Origin: Acidobacteriota bacterium
Lineage (GTDB): Bacteria; Acidobacteriota; UBA6911; RPQK01; JAJDTT01
Direction of reading: 5' to 3'
NCBI GenBank assembly: GCA_022827025.1
Contig: JAJDTT010000058.1
Coordinates: forward strand, 1-41,605
Length of the DNA: 41,605 bases
A model generated the notes under the pieces. That model was not told the origin of the DNA. It worked only from the letters and a program-made list of their open reading frames with translations, and ran no database searches. A program made the translations under genes and the position numbers. Shown here in pieces: positions 22,224 through 30,539 of this stretch; the first letter of the stretch is position 1; every line of letters begins with the position of its first letter.

Positions 22224-24869
22224 TCAGTTCAGCGACTCTTCCACCAACCGGTAGGTCTGCTCCAGGGCCTCCCCGAGCCGGGAAACGTCCCTGCCTCCCG
22301 CTTCGGCCATGTCGGGCCGCCCGCCGCCGCCGCCGCCCACCAGCCGGGCCAGCTTGCGGATCAGTTGATGGGCCTGGATCCGGTCGGTCAGATCGTCGCT
22401 GACCATGGCGACCAGGCTGACCTTCCCGCCAATGGGGGTTCCCAGGACCACGATCCCCGACTGGAGCCGGTTCTTGAGTTGATCGGCCAACTGGCGCAAC
22501 GAACTCCGGTCCAGATCCGCCACCTCTTCCGCCACGACGCGGATTCCCCGGACCCGGCGGGACCGGTCCAGGGTGTCCAGGCTCTTCTGACCGGCCACCT
22601 TCAACTGCAGGGCGTCGACCTGCTTCTGGGCCTGCTTGAGGTCCTCGAGAGATTTTCGGATCGCCTCTTCCAGGTCCGTCATGGGAGTCTTCAACCGCCG
22701 GGACAGGCTGGAGACGATGGCGTCCATCCGGGAGTAACGGGACATCGCCGCCTCTCCCGTCAGGGCTTCGATTCTCCGCACGCCGGCGGAGACGCTTCCT
22801 TCGCTGGTGATCTTGAAGAGTCCGATCTCACCGGTTCTGCCCACGTGGGTCCCGCCGCAGAGTTCCATGCTGAAATCCGGAATGGAGACCACCCGCACCT
22901 GGGAATCGTATTTCTCCCCGAAGAGGGCGGTGGCGCCTTCCTCAAGAGCTTGATCCAGGCTCCGGACACGGGTGTCGACACCGCTGTCGCGGCGGATTTC
23001 CCGGTTGACCAGGTCCTCCACCTGGGAAAGCTCCTCCGGCGTCACCGACCGGAAATGGGTGAAGTCGAACCGGAGCCGGTCGGGGGAGACAAGGGATCCG
23101 GCCTGCTTGACGTGGACTCCCAGGATCCGGCGCAAGGCGGCGTGCATGAGGTGTGTCGAAGTGTGGTTTCGGGCCGTGGCCTGCCGCCGGGGAAGATCCA
23201 CGCTGGAGCGAACGGCGTCCCCCGGCTTGAGCTCGCCCTGTTGCACACGGACGCGGGAGAGGAGCAGGCCCTGGGCTGGAGCGTAGGTGTCGAGGATCCG
23301 GAACTGAGCGGCGTCGGTCTCCAGGGTCCCCTGGTCTCCGACCTGCCCTCCCGCTTCGGCATAGAAGGGACTGCGGTCCAGCACCACTTCGCCCTCTTCT
23401 CCCGGTCCCAACCGCGGCACCAGTTGCTGGTTCCCCACCAGAGCCAGGACCGAGCCCGGGACCGCGTCCAGTTGCTCGTAACCCGTAAACTCCGTTTCGT
23501 ACCCCTTTCCGGCCAACTCCTGGTGCACCGGCTGCAGCGCCTTGCCCGCCCCTTTCCAACTGGCTCGGGCCCGCTGCCGCTGCTTCTCCATCTCGGCGAA
23601 GAAACCCGGCTCATCAATCTTGAGAGAGCGCTCCTGGGCCAGGTCCCGCGCCAGGTCCACGGGAAACCCGTAGGTGTCGTAGAGCCGGAAAAGATCCTTG
23701 CCCGGAAGCGTTCGGCCATCCGATCCCTGAACCCGATCCACGATCTCTTCGAACAGGCCCATACCGTGGTTGAGCGTGGCCCGGAACTTCTCCTCCTCGT
23801 AGCGCACCACGCGCGCCAGGTACTCCCGTTGGGGCTCCAGATCGGGATAGGGTTCGCTCATCAGATCGGCCGCCAGGGTGGCCAGCGTGAACAGGAAAGG
23901 CTCTTCCTTGCCCAGCAACTGGCCGTGGCGGGTGGCGCGCCGCAAGATTTTTCTGAGCACGTAGCCGCGGCCCTCGTTGTCCGGAATGACCCCGTCCCCG
24001 ATGAGGACGGCACAGGCACGGCTGTGGTCGGCAAGAATGCGAAGGCTCACGTCCGTCTGCTGGTCGTCCCCATAGGAGGTGGCGGTCAGTCGTTCGGCCT
24101 CCCGGATGAGGGGCCGGAACAGATCGGTGTCGTAGTTGCTGGTGACTCCCTGAAGGATGGCGGTGATCCGCTCCAGGCCCATGCCCGTATCGATGGACGG
24201 GGAGGGCAGGGGAGTTGTGCGGCCCCGGGAATCCCGGTTGAACTGCATGAAGACCAGGTTCCAGATCTCAACGTAGCGGCCGCATTCGCAGCCGAATTCG
24301 CAGTCCTGCTGTTGGCATAAAGAACTGTCCTCCAGGTCGTAATGCAACTCGGCGCAGGGGCCGCAGGGACCGGTGTCTCCCATGGCCCAGAAGTTCTCCT
24401 CCGCGCCCAGGCGGTAGATCCGCTCCTGGGGAATGCCGATGAAGTCTCGCCAGAGACCGTAAGCCTCGTCGTCGTCTTCGTAGACCGAGGCGATGAGCCG
24501 CCGGGGCGCGAGGCCGTACACTTCCGTGCACAAATCCCAGGCAAAGCGGACGGCCTCCCGCTTGAAGTAATCTCCGAACGAGAAGTTCCCCAGCATCTCG
24601 AAGAAGGTATGGTGCAGGGGCGTTCGCCCCACCGTGTCCAGATCGTTGTGCTTGCCGCTCACCCGCATGCATTTCTGGCAGGTGGTGGCGCGCTTGTAAT
24701 CCCTCTGTTCCAGCCCCAGAAAGACGTCCTTGAACTGATTCATCCCGGCGTTGGTGAAGAGCAGCGTCGGGTCGTCTCCCGGAACCAGGGAACTGCTCTT
24801 GACCACGCGATGGCCTCGTTCCCGGAAGAAATCCAGAAACGTGGTGCGGATTTCCGTGGACGTCTTCAT
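22224..24869 (-). CDS. alaS: Alanyl-tRNA synthetase
   Basis: 881 residues, full length. It charges tRNA(Ala) and edits mischarged Ser or Gly. The class II core starts with TEIRTTFLDFFRERGHRVVK and FTNAGMNQFKDVFLG; SGKHNDLDTVGRTPLHHTFF and GDYFKREAVRFAWDL follow. The editing domain has the zinc-type motif HTSTHLMHAALRRILG and, later, CGGTHVGRTGEIG. The C-terminal C-Ala oligomerisation domain ends with the Gly-rich LVGGGGGGRPDMAEAGG. All are intact. A cysteine-rich insert near residue 178 (CQQQDCEFGCECGRYVEIW) is the family's normal segment but unusually Cys-dense. It is first of the minus-strand string that continues to the glycerate kinase. Confidence 0.97.
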   Translation of the reverse strand: MKTSTEIRTTFLDFFRERGHRVVKSSSLVPGDDPTLLFTNAGMNQFKDVFLGLEQRDYKRATTCQKCMRVSGKHNDLDTVGRTPLHHTFFEMLGNFSFGDYFKREAVRFAWDLCTEVYGLAPRRLIASVYEDDDEAYGLWRDFIGIPQERIYRLGAEENFWAMGDTGPCGPCAELHYDLEDSSLCQQQDCEFGCECGRYVEIWNLVFMQFNRDSRGRTTPLPSPSIDTGMGLERITAILQGVTSNYDTDLFRPLIREAERLTATSYGDDQQTDVSLRILADHSRACAVLIGDGVIPDNEGRGYVLRKILRRATRHGQLLGKEEPFLFTLATLAADLMSEPYPDLEPQREYLARVVRYEEEKFRATLNHGMGLFEEIVDRVQGSDGRTLPGKDLFRLYDTYGFPVDLARDLAQERSLKIDEPGFFAEMEKQRQRARASWKGAGKALQPVHQELAGKGYETEFTGYEQLDAVPGSVLALVGNQQLVPRLGPGEEGEVVLDRSPFYAEAGGQVGDQGTLETDAAQFRILDTYAPAQGLLLSRVRVQQGELKPGDAVRSSVDLPRRQATARNHTSTHLMHAALRRILGVHVKQAGSLVSPDRLRFDFTHFRSVTPEELSQVEDLVNREIRRDSGVDTRVRSLDQALEEGATALFGEKYDSQVRVVSIPDFSMELCGGTHVGRTGEIGLFKITSEGSVSAGVRRIEALTGEAAMSRYSRMDAIVSSLSRRLKTPMTDLEEAIRKSLEDLKQAQKQVDALQLKVAGQKSLDTLDRSRRVRGIRVVAEEVADLDRSSLRQLADQLKNRLQSGIVVLGTPIGGKVSLVAMVSDDLTDRIQAHQLIRKLARLVGGGGGGRPDMAEAGGRDVSRLGEALEQTYRLVEESLN

Positions 24870-24931
24870 GGTTTCGTACTCAAGTTGAGGGAGGCGGCTC
24901 GGAGGGGCGGAAGGAGCGTTTCAGGAATGAG

Positions 24932-24951
24932 CCGGTCTCCGTCGAGACCGG
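24932..24951. other. Hairpin between ilvE and alaS
   Basis: CCGGTCTC, loop CGTC, GAGACCGG, a perfect 8-base-pair stem. It lies 37 bases after the ilvE stop and 63 bases before the alaS start (both minus strand). No T-run follows, so it might be a Rho-dependent or attenuating structure, or an operator. The rest of this 118-base spacer has nothing recognisable. Confidence 0.5.
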
Positions 24952-24987
24952 GGTGGGAACCCCGCGCTCCTCCGTGAGCGACGCGGG

Positions 24988-25932
24988 CTAAGCTCCGACG
25001 CGGGCCTCCCGATAGACGCTGGTCATCCAGCCGTGCCGATCCTCCACCTTGCCCCCGACGTAGTCGAAGAAATCTTCCTGAATCCGGCTGGTGATGGGTC
25101 CTCGTCTCCCCGGACCCACGCCGATGCCGTCCACGGAGCGGACGGGAGTGACCTCGGCTGCCGTGCCGGTCAGGAAGACCTCGTCGGCAATATAGAGGCG
25201 CTCGCGGGAGATCTGCTCTTCGATGACGGGGTAGCCTCGTTCGCGGGCCAGCGTGATGACGGCGCCCCGGGTGATTCCCGGAAGGATGGCGCTGACCACC
25301 GGGGGCGTCGAAATCCTCCCGTCCTGAATCACGAAGATGTTCTCTCCCGCTCCCTCGCTCACCAGCCCGTTCGTGTCGAGGGCGATGCCCTCGGTGTAAC
25401 CCTTGAGGGTGGCCTCCATGTTGATCAGGGTGCTGTTGATGTAATTGCCGCCCACCTTGGCCAGGGTCGGAAAGGTGTTGGGAGCGGCCCTGGCCCAACT
25501 GGAGACGCAGACGTCGACCCCCTGTTCCAGGCCGTCCTCCCCCAGGTAGCGCCCCCATTCCCAGACCAGAATGACCACGTCGATGGGGTTCTTGAGGGGG
25601 TTGACGCCCAATTCCCCGTAGCCCCGAAAGATCAGGGGCCGGATGTAGCACGCCCGCAGAGAGTTGGCCCGGATCGTCTCCAAGATCGCCTCCTCGATTT
25701 CGGCCGGAGAAAAGGGGATGTCCGTCCGGTAGATCTTGCAGGAGTTGAAGAGGCGCCGAACGTGCTCCCCGAATTGGAAGATCTCGGGACCGCGGCGAGT
25801 CTCGTAGCAGCGGATCCCCTCGAACCACGAGGTGCCGTAGTGAAGAGCGTGGGACATGACGTGAACAGTCGCCTTTTCCCACGGAACCAGCTTTCCGTTG
25901 TACCAGACGAAACTGCTCTTGGGCTCGGTCAT
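24988..25932 (-). CDS. ilvE: Branched-chain amino acid aminotransferase
   Basis: 314 residues, class IV PLP enzyme. It makes the last transamination in Val, Leu and Ile synthesis. The N-terminus has VWYNGKLVPWEKATVHVMSH and HYGTSWFEGIRCYETRRGPE. Also present are RPLIFRGYGELGVNPLKNPI, the PLP-lysine segment TLAKVGGNYINSTLIN, GLVSEGAGENIFVI and LTGTAAEVTPV (phosphate and carboxylate binding). D-amino acid transaminases share the fold, but the length and GYGELGVNP favour IlvE. It stands alone and is followed by alaS on the same strand. Confidence 0.92.
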   Translation of the reverse strand: MTEPKSSFVWYNGKLVPWEKATVHVMSHALHYGTSWFEGIRCYETRRGPEIFQFGEHVRRLFNSCKIYRTDIPFSPAEIEEAILETIRANSLRACYIRPLIFRGYGELGVNPLKNPIDVVILVWEWGRYLGEDGLEQGVDVCVSSWARAAPNTFPTLAKVGGNYINSTLINMEATLKGYTEGIALDTNGLVSEGAGENIFVIQDGRISTPPVVSAILPGITRGAVITLARERGYPVIEEQISRERLYIADEVFLTGTAAEVTPVRSVDGIGVGPGRRGPITSRIQEDFFDYVGGKVEDRHGWMTSVYREARVGA

Positions 25933-26049
25933 AACGATTCAGAATAGGTGCCGCTCCGGTTCAAGTCAAACTCCGGAACCGGGAACTTCACCTCCTCCAA
26001 TAATAGCGACCCACAGGTGACATCCGCTTTGATGGCCACCCGGCGGTGG

Positions 26050-27027
26050 TCATTCCCCGGTCTTCTCCGGGCCGCCGAAATATCCCTTCTTGGCCTGAAT
26101 CGTCAACTTTTTTGCCCCGGGGTTTCTGAGTCGGACCTCGATGTTCCGCCAACCGCCGTTGGTCAACGAATTGGGGGTGATGTAGGCGATCCGGTACTGG
26201 TTCCTGAGTTCGCTGGCGATTCGTCGAAAGACGTCATTGAGCTCGTAGAGCTCCTCGGGAAAGTAGACCTTGGCTCCGCTCTGTCCCGAAATGGAATCGA
26301 CCGTGGCCCTCAGCTTGTCGTATTGGGATTTGAACACGCCGAAGAAGCCCCGGTCCCGGCTCAAAGACTGGTCCAGCAAGGCCACCACGTAGAGTTGGAC
26401 TTCGTTGGACCGGGCGATCTTCTCCAGGAGCTCTTCATGCCGGTAGTAGCTGTCCTTGTCCTCGCCGTCGGTGAACACGGTGACCACCTTCTTGGCTTCG
26501 GACCCGTTCTGCGCCTTGTCGAGAGCGAGATAGATGGCGTCGTAGAGGGCGGTTCCCCCGCCCACGACGGTGTTGTCCAGCATGTCCCGGATATCTTCCG
26601 GGTCCCGGGTGAAGTCCTCTTCCAAGTTCACGTCGTCGTCGAACATGATCAGGAAATGTTCATTGTCCGGATGGCTCAGCGCAAGAAACAGCTTTGTCGC
26701 CCGGTGGGCCAGGTCCTGCTTGGCCCTCATGCTGCCGCTCTTGTCCATGACGATTCCACTGGTGGAGGGAACGTCGTCCTGACCGAAGTAGGTGATCTCC
26801 ACCTCGGCTCCATCTTCCGAAACGGCGAAGTCCTCCGAGGTCAGTCCCGAAACCAGTTCGCCGTCTTCGTCATAAACGGCGGCGTAAAGGACCACCTGGT
26901 CGACTTCGGTACGGAAGAAGGGGCGATCCCGTCCGGCGTCCGAGCCGCCCGATGATTGTGCCGCCAGGGCGGGATTCAGAATGAGGAAACCGGCCAGAGT
27001 GGCCCTGATCGAAGTGGAAAGGAACAT
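26050..27027 (-). CDS. Secreted VWFA-related protein with intact MIDAS (second of tandem pair)
   Basis: 325 residues from the ATG at 27027. Signal peptide is MFLSTSIRATLAGFLILNPA. Acidobacterial VWFA features: EVDQVVLYAAVYDEDGELVS, LTSEDFAVSEDGAEVEITYF, MIDAS MDKSGSM (residues 94-100), HFLIMFDDDVNLEEDF, GGGTALYDAIYLALDKAQNG (MIDAS threonine), KVVTVFTDGEDKDSYY, and the final ELRNQYRIAYITP and QAKKGYFGG. Ligand and partners are unknown. It follows the next VWFA gene after a 26-base gap, so the two are almost certainly co-transcribed. They may act as a heterodimer or in the same complex; this is inference. Confidence 0.88.
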   Translation of the reverse strand: MFLSTSIRATLAGFLILNPALAAQSSGGSDAGRDRPFFRTEVDQVVLYAAVYDEDGELVSGLTSEDFAVSEDGAEVEITYFGQDDVPSTSGIVMDKSGSMRAKQDLAHRATKLFLALSHPDNEHFLIMFDDDVNLEEDFTRDPEDIRDMLDNTVVGGGTALYDAIYLALDKAQNGSEAKKVVTVFTDGEDKDSYYRHEELLEKIARSNEVQLYVVALLDQSLSRDRGFFGVFKSQYDKLRATVDSISGQSGAKVYFPEELYELNDVFRRIASELRNQYRIAYITPNSLTNGGWRNIEVRLRNPGAKKLTIQAKKGYFGGPEKTGE

Positions 27028-27053
27028 GGCGGTGACCCGGACTCCGCAAGCGG

Positions 27054-27947
27054 CTACTTGTTGGGAGCGAAATAACCCTTCTTGGCGCGGACGATCAACC
27101 TGGGCAGTCCTTCGGGGGGATCCAGCTTGACCTTGATCTTCCGCCATTTACCGTTGAAGGTTCGATCCGTGGGGACGTAGCCCAACAGGTACTGATTGCG
27201 AAGCTCGGTGTGGATCAGGTCCACGAAGTAGTCCAACTGCTTGAAGTTGTTGGGAAAGAACGCCCGCCCGCCGGTCAGGCTGATGATCTCGGCGATGATG
27301 TCCCGGCCATAGGGAAGCCGGCCCCGTTCCCCGATCACGTAGAGTTGGACATCCGATTCCTTGACGTATTGTTTCAGTTCGCTGAACGTGTATCGGCTGC
27401 TGTTGTCTTCCCCGTCCGTGATCACGATCAGAGCCTTCTTGTCGTGGCGCGCATCGCGAATCTTTTCCAAGCCCAGATAGATGGCGTCGTAGAGGGCGGT
27501 CCGACCCTTGGGGTTCGAGATGGTGACCTGATTCTGGACGTTCTCGCTCTGAGCAGTGAAGTCCTGGACCACCGACGTCCGGTCGTTGAAGGTGATCAGG
27601 AAATACTCGTCCTGGCGGTTGCCCTGTTTCAGGAAGCGGACTACGGAATTGCGCGCACTCATCATGTTGTCGCCCATGGACCCGCTTCGGTCCAGGATGA
27701 TGCCGACGCTGATGGGCGCCTTGTCGACGGAGAAGTGGATGATGGACTGCTCGACCTTTTTTTCGAAGACTCGGAAGTGCTCGGGTTCGAGGCCGATCAC
27801 ATAGCGGTTCAAGGGATCGGTCACGGTGACCCGAAGGGCCACCATGTCGACATCCACCCGGAACCGGGGAGGCAGGTCCCGCTCGTTGGCGTTAGCCCAG
27901 GGACTCCCCAGCAACAGTATGAGTGCGGCCGGGAGAAAACTACCCAT
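27054..27947 (-). CDS. Secreted VWFA-related protein with intact MIDAS (first of tandem pair)
   Basis: 297 residues. Signal peptide MGSFLPAALILLLGSPWANA. The domain reads FRVDVDMVALRVTVTDPLNR, EPEHFRVFEKKVEQSIIHF, IILDRSGSMGDN (MIDAS Asp86, Ser88, Ser90), YFLITFNDRTSVVQDF, GRTALYDAIYLGLEKIRD, ALIVITDGEDNSSRYTF, TGGRAFFPNN, ELRNQYLLGYVPT and RAKKGYFAPN. Compared with its downstream neighbour it has the same domain order but low identity, so the duplication is old. The spacer to ftsK is 223 bases and holds family B repeats. Confidence 0.9.
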   Translation of the reverse strand: MGSFLPAALILLLGSPWANANERDLPPRFRVDVDMVALRVTVTDPLNRYVIGLEPEHFRVFEKKVEQSIIHFSVDKAPISVGIILDRSGSMGDNMMSARNSVVRFLKQGNRQDEYFLITFNDRTSVVQDFTAQSENVQNQVTISNPKGRTALYDAIYLGLEKIRDARHDKKALIVITDGEDNSSRYTFSELKQYVKESDVQLYVIGERGRLPYGRDIIAEIISLTGGRAFFPNNFKQLDYFVDLIHTELRNQYLLGYVPTDRTFNGKWRKIKVKLDPPEGLPRLIVRAKKGYFAPNK

Positions 27948-28012
27948 GTACTGAACCCATTCTATGGCATACGTTTAAAAAGTAAAAGGTCGTGTCCGGA
28001 CCCCGGCACGCC

Positions 28013-28042
28013 GTAGGCGCGCCCCTTGCGGGCGCCCTCTTC
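28013..28042 (+). repeat. Family B dispersed repeat, copy 3
   Basis: GTAGGCGCGCCCCTTG followed by CGGGCGCCCTCTTC. It lies between ftsK and the VWFA pair. The rest of the 223-base spacer is GC-rich with no gene seen. Confidence 0.65.
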
Positions 28043-28142
28043 GATCCGTGCCAGAAACCGATCCAGCCCACCGCCGGGACGTGTGCGGGGGGCGCAGCGG
28101 AACGTCCAGGTGATCTTGGCCGCTGATGCCGGGCGGGCGACA

Positions 28143-28159
28143 CACAAGGGGCGCCCCAG
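28143..28159 (+). repeat. Partial family B repeat
   Basis: CACAAGGGGCGCCCCAG, half of the family B core in the opposite orientation to the copy at 28013. The two could form a composite of about 150 bases directly after the ftsK stop. Confidence 0.45.
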
Positions 28160-28170
28160 CGGTACCCGAC

Positions 28171-30507
28171 TCAACTCCGATTGTCCACTTCTTCGAAGTA
28201 GTCGGGCGCCACCAGAATGTCCCGGGCCTTGCTTCCGTCGGGGGGGCCGATGATGCCCTCGTGCTCCATGATGTCCAAGAGCCTGGCGGCACGTCCGTAT
28301 CCGATTCTGAGCCTCCGCTGCAGGAGGGAAGTGGAAGCCTTGCCGGTCGCCACCACCAACCGGGCGGCCTCATCGAACAGGCTGTCTTCCGCGGGCGAGA
28401 CGCCGCCGACGGCTCTGGGTTCGTTCTCCTCCTCGGCTCCGGCAAGGATCTCCTCGCGGTATTCGGGATTGCCCTGGTCCTTGATGAAGGAGGTCAGGCG
28501 ATTGATTTCCTTCACGCTCACCCAGGCCCCGTGGGCGCGAACCAGGCGCGAGGTTCCGGGAGACAGCACCAGCATGTCTCCCATCCCCAGCAACTGCTCC
28601 GCGCCGTTGCCGTCGAGGATGGTTCTGGAGTCGATCTTGGAAGAGACCCGGAAGGAGATCCGGCTCGGGAAGTTGGCTTTGATCAGGCCGGTGATGACGT
28701 CCACCGACGGGCGCTGAGTGGCCAGAATCAGGTGGATCCCGATGGCCCTGGCCATCTGGGCGAGTCGAGTGACGGCAGTTTCCACTTCCTTGCCCGTGGT
28801 GAGCATGAGATCGGCCAACTCGTCGACGATGACGACGACGTAGGGAAGGGGACTCTCTTCCGACCGGTCCGGATCTTCGGTCACCAGCTTGTTGTATTCC
28901 CCAATGTCGCGAACACCGGCGTGCGCCAGCGTGCGGTACCGCTGCTCCATCTCTCCCACCGCCCAGTTCAAGGCGTTGGCCGCCTGTTTGGGCTCCGTGA
29001 CGATCGGCGCCATCAGGTGCGGTATGTCGGCGTACAGCCCCAGCTCAAGCCGTTTCGGATCGATCATGATGAATCGGACTTCTTCCGGGCTGGCCTTGTA
29101 GAGGATGGAGCAGACGACGCAGTTCAGGGCCACGCTCTTCCCCGATCCGGTGGCCCCGGCGATGAGAAGATGCGGCATTCGCGACAGGTCCGCCACGTAG
29201 TTGGCGCCGTGGATGGTCTTCCCGAATCCCAGAGCCAAAGGGGATTCCATCTGGTGGAAGCTGCCGGACGAAAGAATCTCTCTCAAATGGATGATCTGGC
29301 GATCCGAGTTCGGGACTTCGATGCCGACGGTGTTCTTTCCGGAAATCCGTTCGATGCGGACCGACTCGGCCTTCAGAGCCAGGCAGAGATCGTCCGACAG
29401 ATTGGTGACGCGGCTGTACTTGATGCCCGGATCCGGCTTGAACTCGAAGGTCGTGACCACGGGTCCGGGATGGATCTGCAACACCTGTCCCAAGACTCCG
29501 AACTCGGCACACTTGGTCGCCAGGATATGGGCTCTTTGAATGAGGTCGGCCTCGTCGATCTCCTGCTTGATCAGATTCTCTTCCAGGTAGTCCAGAGGAG
29601 GGAGCGTGTAGGTGGCGGAAGCGGTCTGCGGCGGCCGGTCGATCCGAGTCGACTCCTCGGGAAACGCTGCCACCGGCACCGCGACGGCGTCGGCATCGGA
29701 TCCGGAATCCGGTTCGGTCTCGGGCACGGTGGCCGGAATGGCCGGCGGGACGGTCGTTGCCACGGTCTGTGAAACCGTTTGTGGAATGGTTTCCGGGATG
29801 GTCTCGACAGGAGGCTTGCCTTCGGACTTGACCCCGTCCCAGGTCATCTTCCTCGGCATCGGTTGCGCCACCCGGGACTCCGTCTTCTTGTTCCAGGTCA
29901 CCGCTTCCTTTTTCCGTCGCCGTTCTTGAGTCCACGCGGAAAAGTTCTCCCGGACGGCCCGAAAGACGTTCCAATTGTGGTTGCCGATCCAGATCAGGAA
30001 CCGGTTCACGGAAAAAGTGGTGCCGGCGACCAGAGACAGGATCAGGACCGTAGCCAGGAAGAGCAGGGCCCCGGGACGGTTCAGCAGGGAGGTGAGGTAC
30101 TGCGACAGCATCACTCCCAGGATTCCGCCGGGCGAAAAGTTCACCTCAGGACGGACGGGAGGAGGAACGATGGAGAAAGCCGCACTCAAGCAGATCAGGC
30201 CGGAAACGGCGCAGAACAGCTTCAGGAAGGGGTCTTCGAGCCGCCGTCTCCGAAGCCACCGGTATCCCAGAAGCAGGAACGGAATGGGCACGCAAAGGGC
30301 CGACCAACCGAGCAACTGGTAAAGGACGTCCGAGCTCAAGGCGCCGAGCTTGCCCGCCAGATTGGCATAGATCTGGCTGGACGAGGCAACGCTGAATGAA
30401 GCGTCGGTGGGATCGTAGCTCACGAGGGACAGGATCAGCAGGGCGGACCCGAAAAGAAGGGAGAGTCCCATCAATTCCGAAACGCGCTGGTAGGCCTGGA
30501 TGCTCAT
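28171..30507 (-). CDS. ftsK: DNA translocase FtsK
   Basis: 778 residues, start supported by AAGGAA six bases upstream. It pumps DNA at the septum and activates dif recombination at chromosome segregation. Four N-terminal membrane segments are visible (LSLLFGSALLILSLVSY, LLGWSALCVPIPFLLLGYRW, LKLFCAVSGLICLSAAFSIV, LFLATVLILSLVAGTTF). A Thr/Val/Pro-rich linker with a repeated pattern follows (TIPETIPQTVSQTVATTVPP). The motor domain has FGKTIHGANYVADLSRMPHL, Walker A AGATGSGKSVALN, VVIVDELADLMLTTGKEVE (Walker B) and RPSVDVITGLIKANFPSRI. The gamma winged helix is at the end (LLQRRLRIGYGRAARLLD, EHEGIIGPPDGSKAR) and should recognise KOPS. It is downstream of RNase J. Confidence 0.96.
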   Translation of the reverse strand: MSIQAYQRVSELMGLSLLFGSALLILSLVSYDPTDASFSVASSSQIYANLAGKLGALSSDVLYQLLGWSALCVPIPFLLLGYRWLRRRRLEDPFLKLFCAVSGLICLSAAFSIVPPPVRPEVNFSPGGILGVMLSQYLTSLLNRPGALLFLATVLILSLVAGTTFSVNRFLIWIGNHNWNVFRAVRENFSAWTQERRRKKEAVTWNKKTESRVAQPMPRKMTWDGVKSEGKPPVETIPETIPQTVSQTVATTVPPAIPATVPETEPDSGSDADAVAVPVAAFPEESTRIDRPPQTASATYTLPPLDYLEENLIKQEIDEADLIQRAHILATKCAEFGVLGQVLQIHPGPVVTTFEFKPDPGIKYSRVTNLSDDLCLALKAESVRIERISGKNTVGIEVPNSDRQIIHLREILSSGSFHQMESPLALGFGKTIHGANYVADLSRMPHLLIAGATGSGKSVALNCVVCSILYKASPEEVRFIMIDPKRLELGLYADIPHLMAPIVTEPKQAANALNWAVGEMEQRYRTLAHAGVRDIGEYNKLVTEDPDRSEESPLPYVVVIVDELADLMLTTGKEVETAVTRLAQMARAIGIHLILATQRPSVDVITGLIKANFPSRISFRVSSKIDSRTILDGNGAEQLLGMGDMLVLSPGTSRLVRAHGAWVSVKEINRLTSFIKDQGNPEYREEILAGAEEENEPRAVGGVSPAEDSLFDEAARLVVATGKASTSLLQRRLRIGYGRAARLLDIMEHEGIIGPPDGSKARDILVAPDYFEEVDNRS

Positions 30508-30539
30508 GGCGATTCCTTCCGGCGATCGATGCGTCCTGG

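Noticed and set aside
22170-24320. 716-codon plus-strand open frame
   Set aside because: Antisense to alaS, whose motifs are all intact on the minus strand.
28126-29772. 548-codon plus-strand open frame
   Set aside because: Antisense to ftsK; no recognisable motif.
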